From Conidiobolus coronatus NRRL 28638 (lineage: Eukaryota > Entomophthoromycota > Entomophthoromycetes > Entomophthorales > Conidiobolaceae), in NCBI GenBank assembly GCA_001566745.1, contig KQ964464.1:37247-89927 (forward strand): DNA of 52,681 bases, in the 5' to 3' direction. Numbering within the stretch: the first letter of the stretch is position 1; each line of letters opens with the position of its first letter. The position numbers were made by a program, and so were the translations under genes. Under the pieces are notes generated by a model that saw nothing but the letters and a program-made list of their open reading frames with translations, did no database searches and was not told the origin of the DNA. Below are positions 1 through 10,685 of this stretch, one piece after another.

Positions 1-226
1 TTATTAATTTTTAAAATTTATACGCTAATTTTAGTAAAGTATAAGTGGATTATGCTAAGTTTAATAATTGTTTTTTTTGATGATTTTGCTATTCATAGGA
101 ACAAACGTATGTAAATATAAATAAAAGCGTAATATCAAGAGAGATGAGTTTAATAATATTTAATAAATATTTAATATAGATATTTTTAAGATATGTATAA
201 AATAGTGAATGCTAGTTGTATTAAGA

Positions 227-1345
227 TCAGCTAACTTGGTTGCCATTGCTACTATTTTTTGTTCCTAAAGGAATTTGATCATCTTCATCATTTTCCAAAT
301 CAACGGCAGTGTATAGAGTCTCGCGTCCTTCATCTGTATCGGGCTTCGAATCTTTTTTTGAGTAAAGATAAGTCGAATAAATTACTAATGAAGATCCTAT
401 AACAATTGAAATAGTAAACGTATCTTGAGGGAATAGGAATACAGATAAGATGGCAGATAAGATAATTGAAATGCTTGTTGCAAATCCCTTTAATACGTTA
501 TCAGCATACTTAATAACTACTGCTACAATTGGCCCGCCTGAAGCTTGAACTAAAATGGTTAACCAAGTGGTTAGAGTATAGCCATGTAATATCCCCTTTT
601 CGCTAATAACCTTGCCATCCTTCAACCAAACGCCAAATACACCAGCTGTAATAATTGAGAATAAAGCTAATTCAGTATTTCTTTCCCATACAGTTCTAGG
701 TGAGCCTTTTAAAATTTTTTCAAAATACACGCCAGCTAAGCCTGATAAAAAGCAAGCTACCAAAACTGATACCAATCCTACAAATCTGTTCTTTGAGTCG
801 TTGGATAGCTCTGCAATAGCCACTTGAGATGGGTCGGGAGCTTGGAAGGGATTTGGAAGGTAAAGTGAGGCAACGCCAAGAGTTAAAATGCAAAGAGCAA
901 TCCATTGTCTTTGAGTAATAGTTCTTCTTAGAATGAAAATAGTGAAAAAAGCAGTAGTTAGGATTTTTAACTGATAGCTAACTTGAAAAGTTGTAACGTC
1001 TAAGTTACTAACCGCTACATACTGTAAAGAGTTCTGTAAAGTATAGATAATAGCAGGTATAGCAGTTTGCCAAGAACTTGAATTTAAGCATAATTTAGTA
1101 GCTTCATAGTAATTTACGCCCTTTCCTCTATAGTCTATTAAGTGCAAAATATAAGAAAATATTAATTTGAAAATCTCAGCAAAAAATACAGCTGTAGACG
1201 ATATATACTTATCTTCCTCTTTATCCTTTTCTATTCTAGAAAATTTCATTACTATTACTAAAAAAGTATTCTGTACTGATAGAGTTAAGAGAGCAAGCTG
1301 TGCTCTTGATAAAGAGTTTAGGAATCCACCTAATCTCCAAGCCAT
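227..1345 (-). CDS. UDP-sugar (UDP-Gal/UDP-GlcNAc type) Golgi transporter
   Basis: Single-exon gene of 372 residues; ATG at 1345, TGA stop. It belongs to the SLC35A/nucleotide-sugar transporter family, multi-pass Golgi or ER membrane antiporters that exchange UDP-sugars for UMP to feed glycosylation. Family signatures seen: QNTFLVIVMK in the first membrane segment, YVAVSNLDVTTFQVSYQLKI near residues 109-128, GLAGVYFEKILKGS near 205, and YADNVLKGFATSISIILS near 280. About ten hydrophobic segments are spread along the chain, and the C-terminal tail is acidic and hydrophilic. The length is normal for the family. It is transcribed divergently from the SET-domain gene, with 832 bp between start codons. 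The substrate (UDP-galactose or UDP-N-acetylglucosamine) cannot be told from sequence alone; the transporter family itself is secure. Confidence 0.93.
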   Translation of the reverse strand: MAWRLGGFLNSLSRAQLALLTLSVQNTFLVIVMKFSRIEKDKEEDKYISSTAVFFAEIFKLIFSYILHLIDYRGKGVNYYEATKLCLNSSSWQTAIPAIIYTLQNSLQYVAVSNLDVTTFQVSYQLKILTTAFFTIFILRRTITQRQWIALCILTLGVASLYLPNPFQAPDPSQVAIAELSNDSKNRFVGLVSVLVACFLSGLAGVYFEKILKGSPRTVWERNTELALFSIITAGVFGVWLKDGKVISEKGILHGYTLTTWLTILVQASGGPIVAVVIKYADNVLKGFATSISIILSAILSVFLFPQDTFTISIVIGSSLVIYSTYLYSKKDSKPDTDEGRETLYTAVDLENDEDDQIPLGTKNSSNGNQVS

Positions 1346-2177
1346 TATTATTCAATTAATATATATGCTATATTTAAGCTTTCTTTATATATGATTGATT
1401 TTGTAATTTTTATAACTTGACTAAATAGTATAAACAATCTTAAATTGATTTATTGAAATTTTTATATAAAACTTGGTTTGAAAATTTTATGGGTATATGA
1501 ATTATCAGTTTTATAGAAAAGTAAATTGGTACACTTTTTTGTGTATTTACGTTTGTTGTTTGCAATAATATGTCATGTGCTTGCGAAGTTAATATTACTT
1601 TTGTATTATTAGTTGAAAAAAAATTAAAAATTTATCAACTGAAATAATTTTATTTGAATCATTTTTGAATGAAGACTTAAAGAAATTGATAAAGCTTAAG
1701 TGCTTAAAAAGTAAGGTTTAGATAAATTTTTTTGAGATTTGGTAAAGTTATGCTAATAGCCTTCTTGATCAAACATTCAAATATAGTACTATTTTAGAGA
1801 AAATCAGAATTTAAAAAATTAGGTTTTTTAGCACACTGCTGTGGTTCTACCCAGAATCCCTGGATTATATGTCCGAACCTATCTTTTGGATAATAAGGGT
1901 TTGTAATTATTTGTAATATTTTATAAAATCAAAGTCAGTAAAGTATATATAATATATTATAACAATTAAGCCTCAATCTACAAGTATTGACTTTTAATCA
2001 AATAGCATTCTTTTTAACTATTAATTTCACCAATATCAAAACTAATATCATCAAACATACAATTCTTTACCCCTTACTATTTTCCCATAATAATCTAAAA
2101 TTAATTTTCAATATTAAATTAGCTTAATTATTTTTTTGAGTTTATATATATTAAAAATATCAAAAATTAAAATAAAT
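1346..2177. other. divergent intergenic spacer, likely shared promoter region
   Basis: This 832-bp AT-rich spacer separates the start codons of the transporter (-) and the SET gene (+). No ORF or RNA gene is visible. The only GC-richer island is about 1833-1895, containing CTACCCAGAATCCCTGG and GTCCGAACC, and it may hold upstream regulatory elements. I could not match it to a named factor. Confidence 0.4.
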
Positions 2178-2826
2178 ATGAGCAACTCCAAGCAATTAAA
2201 GAACTGGCCATCAAATGTACAGTATACAGCAAAACTACACTACTCTTTGCCCAATTTATGTCGATTAATTCAAGAAGAAGTCGATAGCGATAGAACAAAA
2301 CCTCAAGTTATTCACTATCAGCCTCAAAGCTTAGTTAAAATAGGCAGTTTAAAGGATTTCCCGAACCATCCAGCTTATCCTCATTTTGGGCTATTTGCAA
2401 ATAAGAGAATTCCCCCTTTTACACTTATTTTACCTTATTTGGGCATGGTGACTCCTTCTAACGCAGCTGACCCAAGTAGTGACTATTGTTTGGGCTATTA
2501 CAATCATTATGCTATTGACGCTAACAAAATAGGTAATAATATATACATATAAATTATTTTACTCAGCTCACTAACTTCTTCAAGGCAACGAAGCTCGCTT
2601 CATCAATGACTATCGCAATGTTAAAGATAAGCCAAATGTAGAGTTTAAAGAATATATAGATAAGAGTAGTTCGCAATTAATGATGGGAGTATTTTCAACC
2701 TATAAAGCAATTGAAAAGAATGAAGAATTGTTAATAAATTATGGTAAAGGGTTTTGGAAGTCTAGAGGATTATTGCAGGACGACCCGAGTGATAAATACT
2801 TGGAACATGGATTTGACTTTAATTAA
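2178..2826 (+). CDS. small SET-domain protein (putative lysine methyltransferase), 2 exons
   Basis: Exons 2178-2532 and 2585-2826; 198 residues. The 52-nt intron has GTAATA at its donor and CACTAAC shortly before AAG. The ATG at 2178 is preferred because the open frame upstream of it starts only at a TTG. The C-terminal half is a SET domain: HFGLFANKRIP, then GNEARFINDYRN (residues 119-130) across the splice, then PNVEF, and finally ELLINYGKGFW. In this subfamily the classical NHSCxPN motif is replaced by ND followed by a longer spacer to PN, so binding of the methyl donor is expected but the substrate is unknown. There is no MYND or post-SET cysteine cluster. It converges on the ketoacyl reductase gene, with 181 bp between stops. 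Domain call firm; substrate not predictable. Confidence 0.85.
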
Positions 2827-3007
2827 AAAATTTAACTGTATTGTAAATAATTAAAAATTCGAACTTAGCACTCTTTACTATTTATATAAATATCTAGCAT
2901 TTATTTAATCTAGCTCTTTTTTACATTCATTATACGATTAGATATAAATAATAAATGCATAACAGAGACTCTAGCTGCATTTGTTATTATAGTTAATTCT
3001 AAATTTA

Positions 3008-4009
3008 TTAAAGGGAAAGTCCACCATCAACCTGAAGAACCTATGAAAGGATAATTTCAATTAAAACTGCGGCTTTGACAATATCCAATAATAATTACCA
3101 CTCCATTAGCATAATTAGCTAGCGTCAAATACTCAGCAGCTTGAGCAACATCCTATTAAATGAGCATTAGTTTCAATTATATAAAATTTTGATTTAATTT
3201 ACCTCAACAGTCCCCCATCTCTTAAGTGGAACGCTTTCCATAATCTTTTCCTTATACTCTGCAGGTAAGCCACTTGTCATATCTGTATTTATGTATCCTG
3301 GCGCAATGCAATTAACTCGAATATTCTTACTTCCCCACTCCTTTGCCAATGACTTTGTTAATCCTATTAATTTATTAATACAAATTGATGTGTTGTATTA
3401 TTTATAAAGGATACCTATTATTCCTGCTTTAGTTGATGAATAAACTGCATTGCCAGGATTTCCAAATATTCCAGTTATGCTAGATAAATTAATTATATTA
3501 CCCTCTAAATCTGTTTTAGGATAAATCTATCTAATATGTATAAGCATTTACCTTCTTTATTTCTAACTAGCTGTTTAATCATGGACTTGCACATATAAGT
3601 TGTTCCCAATAAATTAATATTTATAATATCTTGAATTGAACTGGATTTTTGATGTGTTAAGAGTTGATTATGGACAATACCTAATAATATGATTACTACA
3701 TGAACGTCCATATACTGTGCATTGTCTTTTACCTGCCGCATTAACCAATACTGAAGCCCTTAGCTCCTGCTCCTTTAAATCTTTAAATAATTGCTCTACT
3801 TGAGAAGGGTTCGAAACATCCAAATTAAAGCTTAAATGAGGCTCAGATGAATTAAGCTGAGGGAGCTGTTCTTTAGCAAGGTGAACCTGATCACTTCTAC
3901 TTAATAACACAACTCTACCACCCATTTGGGCTAACTTTTTACTTATCCCTAGACCTATACCCTTTGATCCTCCTGTTACTAAGCAAAGTTTATTTTTTAA
4001 AGGTCCCAT
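3008..4009 (-). CDS. FabG/CBR4-like 3-oxoacyl-[ACP] reductase (short-chain dehydrogenase), 6 exons
   Basis: Exons on the minus strand: 4009-3733, 3680-3552, 3510-3415, 3363-3203, 3152-3099 and 3040-3008; 249 residues. It is a short-chain dehydrogenase that should reduce 3-oxoacyl-ACP with NADPH, most likely in mitochondrial fatty-acid synthesis (Oar1/CBR4 class). Visible motifs: TGGSKGIG cofactor loop (12-19), NAAG (90-93), and catalytic N115, S146, Y159 and K163 (YSSTK). The motif GLTKSLAKEW and the closing VLQVDGGL are typical of FabG. All five introns are 41-58 nt and the reading phase is consistent across every join. I see no obvious mitochondrial presequence, so the location is inferred from the family. 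The other possibility is another quinone or carbonyl reductase of the same clan. Confidence 0.88.
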
Positions 4010-4444
4010 AAAAGTATGCTATAAAATATCAAACTAATAAATATTATATTATTTAAGGTGATGTCATAGTCTAGTTTATACAATTATAGATTCAAAAATT
4101 TTTATGGGATAGCAATTAATTGCTAAATACTATCTACTTATTTTTGCTTTTAATGGATTATATTCTTCATTCTTATTTTTAAATCATGTACGTTCTTTAT
4201 TATTTATTAGCAGAATGATATATAGTATATCTAACCAAGTTTATTGTGACCTGATTAGTATTGACAGATAATCTTAATAAACAGGATGAAATTTTAATTA
4301 TTCAAAATATGTAAAAAAGCTTAATTTATACTTATTTGTTTTTTATTAAGGGGATAATTTTATATACTATAGTATTAAACTATTGTGTTGGTTTTAACTT
4401 CTAGTTAAATAATAAACCTTTTCTTAAAAATATTGTTAGAAAGC
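4010..4444. other. intergenic spacer
   Basis: This 435-bp AT-rich spacer lies between the ketoacyl reductase start and the phosphoglycerate dehydrogenase stop, both on the minus strand. It must hold the reductase promoter and the dehydrogenase 3' end. No further gene is seen. Confidence 0.4.
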
Positions 4445-5925
4445 TTAAGTAATGATACGAGTTAAAATATTGTGTTGTGTATCCTTAATAGACCCGTGGA
4501 TATTGACCAACTTAGAAGATTGATCAGTAACTTTGAGATCAGCTAAAAGATAAGCAATTGGTCCCTTGGATTCGACAGTTTGCTTTTCAACGTTGTAATC
4601 AGATAAAATGTTGTTAATTTGCTTCAATACACCAGGAACGTTGTGATGTACGTAGAGAACACGTATAGTTCCAAGATCTGAGGGATGACCGCGGAGATCG
4701 ACGTTGGGGAAGTTAACGGCTCCAAGACTGGATCCGCGCTCAAGATATTGTAAGAGAGCATTACCTACTTCTTGTCCAATCATGTATTGGGCTTCTTCAG
4801 TAGACCCACCAATATGTGGAGTCAAAATTGTATTAGGGCAGTTTTGAAGCTCTGTGACAAAGTTATCACCATTCTTGCTAGGTTCTGATGGATATACATC
4901 AACAGCAGCACCAGCCAAATGGCCGCTCTTAAGTCCTTCAACTAAAGCAGGAATGTCTACAACGGTACCTCTACTGGCGTTGATTAAGTAGGATCCTTTT
5001 TTCATTTGCTCAATCTCAGCCTTGCCAATCATGTTCTTAGTTTCATCAGTCTCAGGGACGTGTAAACTTACGAAATCAGAAACAGCTAATAAATCAGCAA
5101 GAGTGTTGGTGTATCTGGCTTGACCAATGGGCATAATCTGTAAAACATCATAAAAGTGTACATACATACCCAAAGCTTCAGCTAATACACTTAATTGAGA
5201 ACCAATGTGACCATATCCAACAATACCTAAAGTCTTGCCACGTACTTCATAACATCCCTTGGAGACCTTGTTCCATTGACCTTGATGAATTTCCTTGTTA
5301 CGGTCTCCCAATTGACGAGATAAAGTGATGATTTCAGCAATGACTAATTCGGCTATAATAAATCCAATTAGTGATATGAATATGGGTCGGTAATAATATA
5401 TGACTTACCAACACTACGACTATTACTGAAAGGTGAGTTAAAAACGGCAACCTATTGAAATCAGATATTAATTTCAGCTCCACTGATTTAATTAAAAGTT
5501 TGCTTACCCCCTTACTGGCTGCGTGTTCTAAGTCTACTTGATTAGTACCAATACAGAAGCATCCAATAGCTAATAAGCACTTGGCAGCGTCCAATACTTT
5601 GGCAGTGATCTTAGTTTTGCTCCTGTTAAATAGCATTAGAGAAGTTGAATAGCAAGGATATAACCATTTATTACCTAATACCGACAACATGAACATCTTT
5701 AATCTTTTCAATCAAGTCTTCTTCGCTCAAAGCTTTGGTTTGGAACTCGACCTATTAGAAATATAAATACCATAAATAATAAAAATCGCACTGAATACTA
5801 CTTACTTGATAACCTTGTGAAGATAACAATTGAACAGCTGTTTGATTAACGTTCTCTAATAATAATATTTTAATATGTGAGTTTTTAAGTACTTGACTTT
5901 CATTTGAAGAGAATCCAGAAATCAT
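4445..5925 (-). CDS. SER3: D-3-phosphoglycerate dehydrogenase (serine biosynthesis), 5 exons
   Basis: Exons on the minus strand: 5925-5806, 5751-5675, 5622-5508, 5451-5409 and 5352-4445; 420 residues. The enzyme oxidises 3-phosphoglycerate with NAD, the first committed step of cytosolic serine synthesis. Motifs seen: GYGHIG dinucleotide loop (164-169) with D187 following the second strand, which favours NAD; catalytic R246 (NASRGT), E275 (DVYPSEP) and H298 (LTPHIGGS); and a C-terminal ACT regulatory domain from about 345, where serine feedback acts in SerA-type enzymes. The substrate domain includes KSKTKIT-like and GTNQVDLEHAASKG segments. Length and layout match bacterial SerA and yeast Ser3/Ser33, minus their N-terminal extension. 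Four introns of 52-56 nt all lie in the first third of the gene. A TATA box lies about 76 bp upstream of the ATG. Confidence 0.95.
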
Positions 5926-6000
5926 GATGAGTATTCTTTTATATTATAAGAATCTTTTTAGTTAGTAAGTATAATAAGGGTTAATTGGGAAGATCCGAGG

Positions 6001-6008
6001 TATTTATA
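6001..6008 (-). promoter_or_regulatory. TATA box of the phosphoglycerate dehydrogenase gene
   Basis: The minus strand reads TATAAATA here, 76 bp upstream of the ATG at 5925, in a GC-richer promoter stretch. The position is normal for a fungal TATA element. Confidence 0.5.
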
Positions 6009-6246
6009 CTCTGAGTCTAATCAAAAATTTTCAACAATTTAATTAGATTTCTATTATGAGTAAGGGAGTTTGAGGAAATTGGGGGAGGGAACAATATGGC
6101 AAAGATTGTGACTTTAAAACTTATGCGTTTATTCAAAGTTTGACTTTCGCCTTATCTTGATCAAAAAAATTTATTTGTGCAACGCAGTCAATTAGTCCTT
6201 TTGACTGGACCCTTTTAAATTTCGTCAAATAAAAAATATTAATCGG

Positions 6247-6253
6247 CCAATCA
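6247..6253 (+). promoter_or_regulatory. CCAAT box (CCAATCA) upstream of the serine gene
   Basis: The sequence CGGCCAATCAGA contains a canonical CCAATCA pentamer core, the binding site of the fungal HAP/CBC complex, about 320 bp upstream of the dehydrogenase ATG. A near-identical CGGCCAATAAGA occurs upstream of the SUN gene (45121). Binding is inferred from the motif only. Confidence 0.35.
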
Positions 6254-7222
6254 GAAGCATCCCCTCTAGTTAGCATATTTTTTAGATCTAATTATCGATA
6301 ATTAGCTCTAGTTTCACCAATCCCCAGCCCAATATAATAAAATATTAATATTATGTAAATCGGATAATTTCTATTGGGCTACTAGTGATTATAAGAATTG
6401 CGAATTTTTTCAAAGGGATTGCGACTGGTTAAATTGGGGAGAGAGAAACTTCGTAACTAAATTATCAAATCAAAAATCTATCGTTGAAATTCCCTTATTA
6501 GGCAGGAGTGTTTTAATACGGTTCAATTTGGTGACTCACAAATGTTCACACATTATTTTATTTCCAATTCGGGGGTATTTACTAATAACTCGGATCAACT
6601 TGAGTGAAGAATTAAACTTAGTGTTGTTGAATAGTATTCGGCACATATCTTATTTCATTTCACCTATTAGTATGCCATCTATCCATATCTGATCGAGATT
6701 TCAATTTCACATTAATTAATTAATATAAAGTGAGAATTAATCGTTGAATAAAATTTTTAAAACTTATCCAATACTCTTATAGTAAATTGAACTTATTACC
6801 ATTAGATGATGGTCATGACTTTATCAGGGGTTTATTTGATCTGGATTAATAAGTTGAATTTCTAACTTTCTCTCATATGAATATTAATAATAATAATAAC
6901 TTTCGATAATTATATTTCGAATAGCTGGATAATTGTCGAATAGTTAAATTCCATTTTTTATATATGATTACACCATAGTCCACTTTCATCAACTATTATA
7001 AGCAATTTTAAAAGTATATGGTTTGATTTTCTTCTATAGAGTAGTTAAGAAATTTTCTAGTATTAATAATTGGATATTTTGATGATTAACATACAAAAAT
7101 ACATGGAGCAGTCCAATTATTAACAAAAATAGAAATAATTGTAATGAATACTATGTCAGCAAATGTAAGCTAGGTTAAATATACTTTATACTATTGATTA
7201 TTAATAACTTCGGCTATTCTAG

Positions 7223-7265
7223 TGAGATATTACTTGTAATATCTCAAAATTTCCAAGCTTGGAAA
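7223..7265. repeat. two adjacent perfect palindromes
   Basis: Positions 7223-7246 are a 24-bp dyad with 11-bp arms (TGAGATATTAC and its reverse complement) around TT. Three bases later, 7250-7265 is the 16-bp perfect palindrome TTTCCAAGCTTGGAAA. Both lie in an otherwise featureless AT-rich spacer. They could form cruciforms or bind dimeric factors; the function is unknown. Confidence 0.6.
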
Positions 7266-8283
7266 CACGCTTATCACTTTGATCTTTTTAACAGTCTATG
7301 TAAATATTTCTGCATCCAAAATTCCTTTCTATAATCATGCTAATATTATTGAAATGAGATATGATGTAATCTAACTGTGTGCTAAATAAGTTCTAATATA
7401 ATAATTTTAAAAACTTATATTTTAGACCAGATCTGATTTAAATATCCTTAAAACATCATTTTAGAATGCTTTTAAGAATAAAAAATTCTAATACATTTAT
7501 ATATTCACTGATCCAATATTAAAAGCACAGCCGATTTATTCTATATAATATTATAGTTTAATATTATCTTTATTAGATTGAAGATTTCATTGCCATGTTA
7601 TGAAATAATCGCATATAGTGATAGATCAAATTGTGTATAATTTAAATATATTAGAAATATAACAAAGCTAGAATATTTTATCTCATAATATAAACGTGCT
7701 CTTTGATGGGACTAAGTGTGACACGAAGTTTTATTCGAAAATCTTCTATTTCTAATCTTTTCATAGCCATTTTATTTTTTATAGCTAATTATAAATATTT
7801 TTAAGATTCTATTTATACCAAAGTCACTGTAATATATAAACTACTTTTATGCTAAATATATCTAAAAGTGGTTATTAGTAAAATAATATTTTAATATTTA
7901 TTTAAACTAATCTTTTACTTAAAGCTTTAAAATATTAATTTCTAGTAAGCATAAAGCAAAGATTTATTTGCTAATATTCATTATTAATCTAAATAAATAT
8001 ATTTTATATTAAGAAATAATTGGCTTATTTAAATATTTCAATAACTTAATAACTTAATAATTTATTAATATAGCAAGTTTCATTAAATTTTTTAATGTTT
8101 AAAGTTTGAGTTAAGGCATAACTTTAAATATAACAATAAACTCAAACCAATCTAAATACTTGTATTAAAACTTTAAGATATCATAATTATTGTTTAATAT
8201 GAAAGAATTCAACAATCTACTTTTCTACAGCTTTATTATTTGCTAAAATAAATAAACGACTACGCTGTTAAGTGTAGTAAATA

Positions 8284-8545
8284 TGAGTGATTCTGGTTGA
8301 CTTGATTCAAATATATTATAGTTCTGTATAGTATTTTAGCTATTATACGAGTGAATTATTATTTATTAAAATCATTATTTAAAGTAATAAAGTTTTATAA
8401 TATCACATTATCATATGTAATATTAACCCTAGTAAATAACAGTGATTTTTAATACGCTTTAAATTTATAATAATGAATAATATTATAAATTTTGTCCTAT
8501 AAAATATTTGGGACAAATTTTTCTCGTTTTAACCAGAATCACTCA
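8284..8545. mobile_element. MITE copy 1 (262 bp, TA target duplication)
   Basis: A short non-coding element bounded by inverted ends TGAGTGATTCTGGTT and its reverse complement, flanked on both sides by TA (8282-8283 and 8546-8547). A second copy of nearly the same length, with the same ends, lies at 36295-36557. The two share interior blocks such as TTTAATACGC(T/C)TTAAA and the GGAC(C)AAATTT stretch before the right end. A TA duplication with no coding capacity fits a non-autonomous Tc1/mariner-like MITE. No transposase is present in the window. Confidence 0.8.
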
Positions 8546-9337
8546 TATGTCAATTTATTTGGCTATTGATATTTATATTATAGCATTATAAGCTATATCA
8601 ATATATAACTATATAAATTTAATGTCTACTCTTCCCTACTATCAAATTAAAATTAAGAGCAAAAAGTTAATATATTAATATAATATAGCCATGCAAATTG
8701 TTTTTATCTCAAGCTTTAATAAAAAATATTTCTAATTTCTATTAATATATATTTGCAGCATTAATTTCATTAATAAAAGTTTAAATTTTGGATGTAAAAG
8801 TAATTAACTGCGCTATTTAAAAAACATAAGTAATTCATTTAATAAACTTATATATTATGAAGTTAAAATGCTAAAATATAGGTTTATAGGTGATAATAAG
8901 CTTATAAATCATCTATTGCTACAAGATTCTACAAAGAAATAATAGTAATAAACTATTTTATTGAGTTTTTATTTAAATTTATTTATTTAGTATTTGATGT
9001 GATTCTATATTCTTTTTAATTAAAAATATACTTTAGAATTTATTATAGTTAATAGAATGAATATAACTAAACTAGGAAAAGAATTCTCACGAGTTTATAA
9101 ATTTTTAAATAGATTTTTATAAACTACAGTTTATTTTTAAAGATTTTATTAGTAAATTTACTCTTGTAAAAATATATTGTCTATAAATTATTCACAATAC
9201 AAAACGACAGAGATAAACGATTTTAAAAAAAAATTTATTTTTAATGGATTATGTCAAAATATAATTTAAGGTTTGGATAAATTGACATGTCAATATTCCT
9301 ATTATCCACAATTATATTGATAATGGACAAGTAGTTA

Positions 9338-9412
9338 TTAATTAGCGGCAGAGCCACAGGACAGTCCAATTGTAGCAAAGCTTAGTGTTACAATAAATAT
9401 CCTCTTATACAT
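9338..9412 (-). CDS. possible 24-residue hydrophobic micro-ORF
   Basis: In a small GC-richer island within AT-rich DNA, the minus strand reads ATG to TAA for 24 codons: MYKRIFIVTLSFATIGLSCG, then four more small or polar residues. It has a short basic start and a hydrophobic core, like a membrane micro-protein or signal peptide. The open frame continues upstream of the ATG to a splice-acceptor-like TTATAG, so this might instead be the last exon of a longer small gene whose first exon I cannot find. It lies 130 bp downstream of thioesterase A on the same strand. Not recognised as any family; it may be a chance ORF. Confidence 0.22.
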   Translation of the reverse strand: MYKRIFIVTLSFATIGLSCGSAAN

Positions 9413-9544
9413 GTGATAGTTGTAAACATATGCTGAATTTGAAGTTTTTGTTTTTGCTATAAGATTTAAAACAAAGTATTAGCTTAATGCTAAAGAAAGA
9501 TCATTTATTATAAAGATATTTAGATATATTAATTAATCCAAAGT

Positions 9545-10310
9545 TTAAAGATTTGAATAAATTCTGCAGGTCAAATTCTTTGCCTTTTCTTGAGCTTTAA
9601 TAGGTTCTCTTTCTAATTTTAAAATTGCATCAACCATATGTTCAGATAAGTTGGATTTGGTTAACTTGTCATAGTCATAACCGACAGATACTACAACACA
9701 TTCACCAGCCAATTTATCTTGGGCATGAGAGTAGCATTTGGTGTAAAATGCGAATCTGTCTTTTTCAAGGTGTTTTACTTGAGTAGCAATAGTTAACTAA
9801 AATGTCGGTTAATATTAATGAATGAGTATTATAATGTATAATATAGTACGGCATCAGGGTAAGTCACAGGTAGGCGATACTTGATCTCTTGAGATTTTAC
9901 AATAAATCCAATCTTTTTTCCTTTTAACAAGTCGTCAGTTTGCTCTTTGCTCATGTGCAAACCCAACATTGACATATAGTCGATACGGCCTAGGTAATAT
10001 ATAAGAATACAATCTATGAAAGTTAATAGTCTGCAATACCTGATTCTACAAAACGCAACCAGTGAACGTTATTCAAATGTTGAAAGGAATCCTAACATTG
10101 ATAAATTATGTATAATAGCTAAATATATGTAATATATACCTGTAAGCCCCATTGAACTGGGATAGTGATAACTGAAGGATATTGCTCAAGCTCAGTTAAA
10201 ATTCTTTGATTAAGAGGCTTTAAATTGCTATTGGAGTAGTTTCTAGCGATTAAGGATGCACTTCTAATATTTGAGACTTTTGATGCTTTGGTTAATAATT
10301 TAGAGCTCAT
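9545..10310 (-). CDS. hotdog-fold acyl-CoA thioesterase-like protein A (4HBT family), 4 exons
   Basis: Exons on the minus strand: 10310-10140, 10091-10040, 9989-9850 and 9796-9545; 204 residues. It belongs to the 4-hydroxybenzoyl-CoA thioesterase-like hotdog family, which hydrolyses acyl-CoA or acyl-ACP thioesters. Motifs seen: VQWGLQDSFQHLNNVHW (about 51-67), containing the family Asp and the H-x-N-N pattern, then VESGRIDY. The N-terminus is rich in Ser, Lys, Arg and Ala and has no acidic residue in its first 30 residues, so it looks like a mitochondrial presequence. A paralog (B) lies at 22670-23429 with its introns at the same codons; exon 2 (52 nt) and exon 4 (252 nt) have identical lengths in the two genes. 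The family call is good; the physiological substrate is unknown. Confidence 0.85.
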
Positions 10311-10685
10311 TTTTATTGCAAAATTAATTGATTAAAAAGTTGTGACCATTTTTAATTATTGGTGGATATTTAAGTTTTTCTAATAAATAGGTATTTGTGG
10401 GACAGTATATTGCTATGGTAAATCATTTTAATCAACTCCATATACATCAATTATAATGTCATTACTATTTTAAAGCATGCATCAATATACAAAATAATTT
10501 AAAAATATTCTATTTCTATATATTTTAGTTATATGAAGCTATAATATAAAACAATTATTACTAAAATTTAGCAATATATGATAAATTTATAAGAAACTTT
10601 AAATGATAAGTAAAATTACAGAGATATAATTTGAAAACTTTTGGTAAAAATATATTTTCAAAAAAGTAGAATAAAGTACAAGTGA
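10311..10685. other. intergenic spacer
   Basis: This 375-bp AT-rich stretch lies between the thioesterase A start and the ICP55 stop, both on the minus strand. No gene, RNA or repeat is visible. Confidence 0.4.

Larger units (their letters stand above)
5926..9544. other. long AT-rich spacer with SER3 promoter, palindromes and MITE copy 1
   Basis: This 3.6-kb region has no recognisable large gene. The part up to about 6700 is less AT-rich and carries promoter-like elements for the serine gene. From about 6900 to 9240 it is very AT-rich, interrupted by two adjacent perfect palindromes (7223-7265) and a MITE (8284-8545). A short GC-richer island at 9338-9412 holds a possible 24-codon ORF. These items are listed separately. 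Confidence 0.5.
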
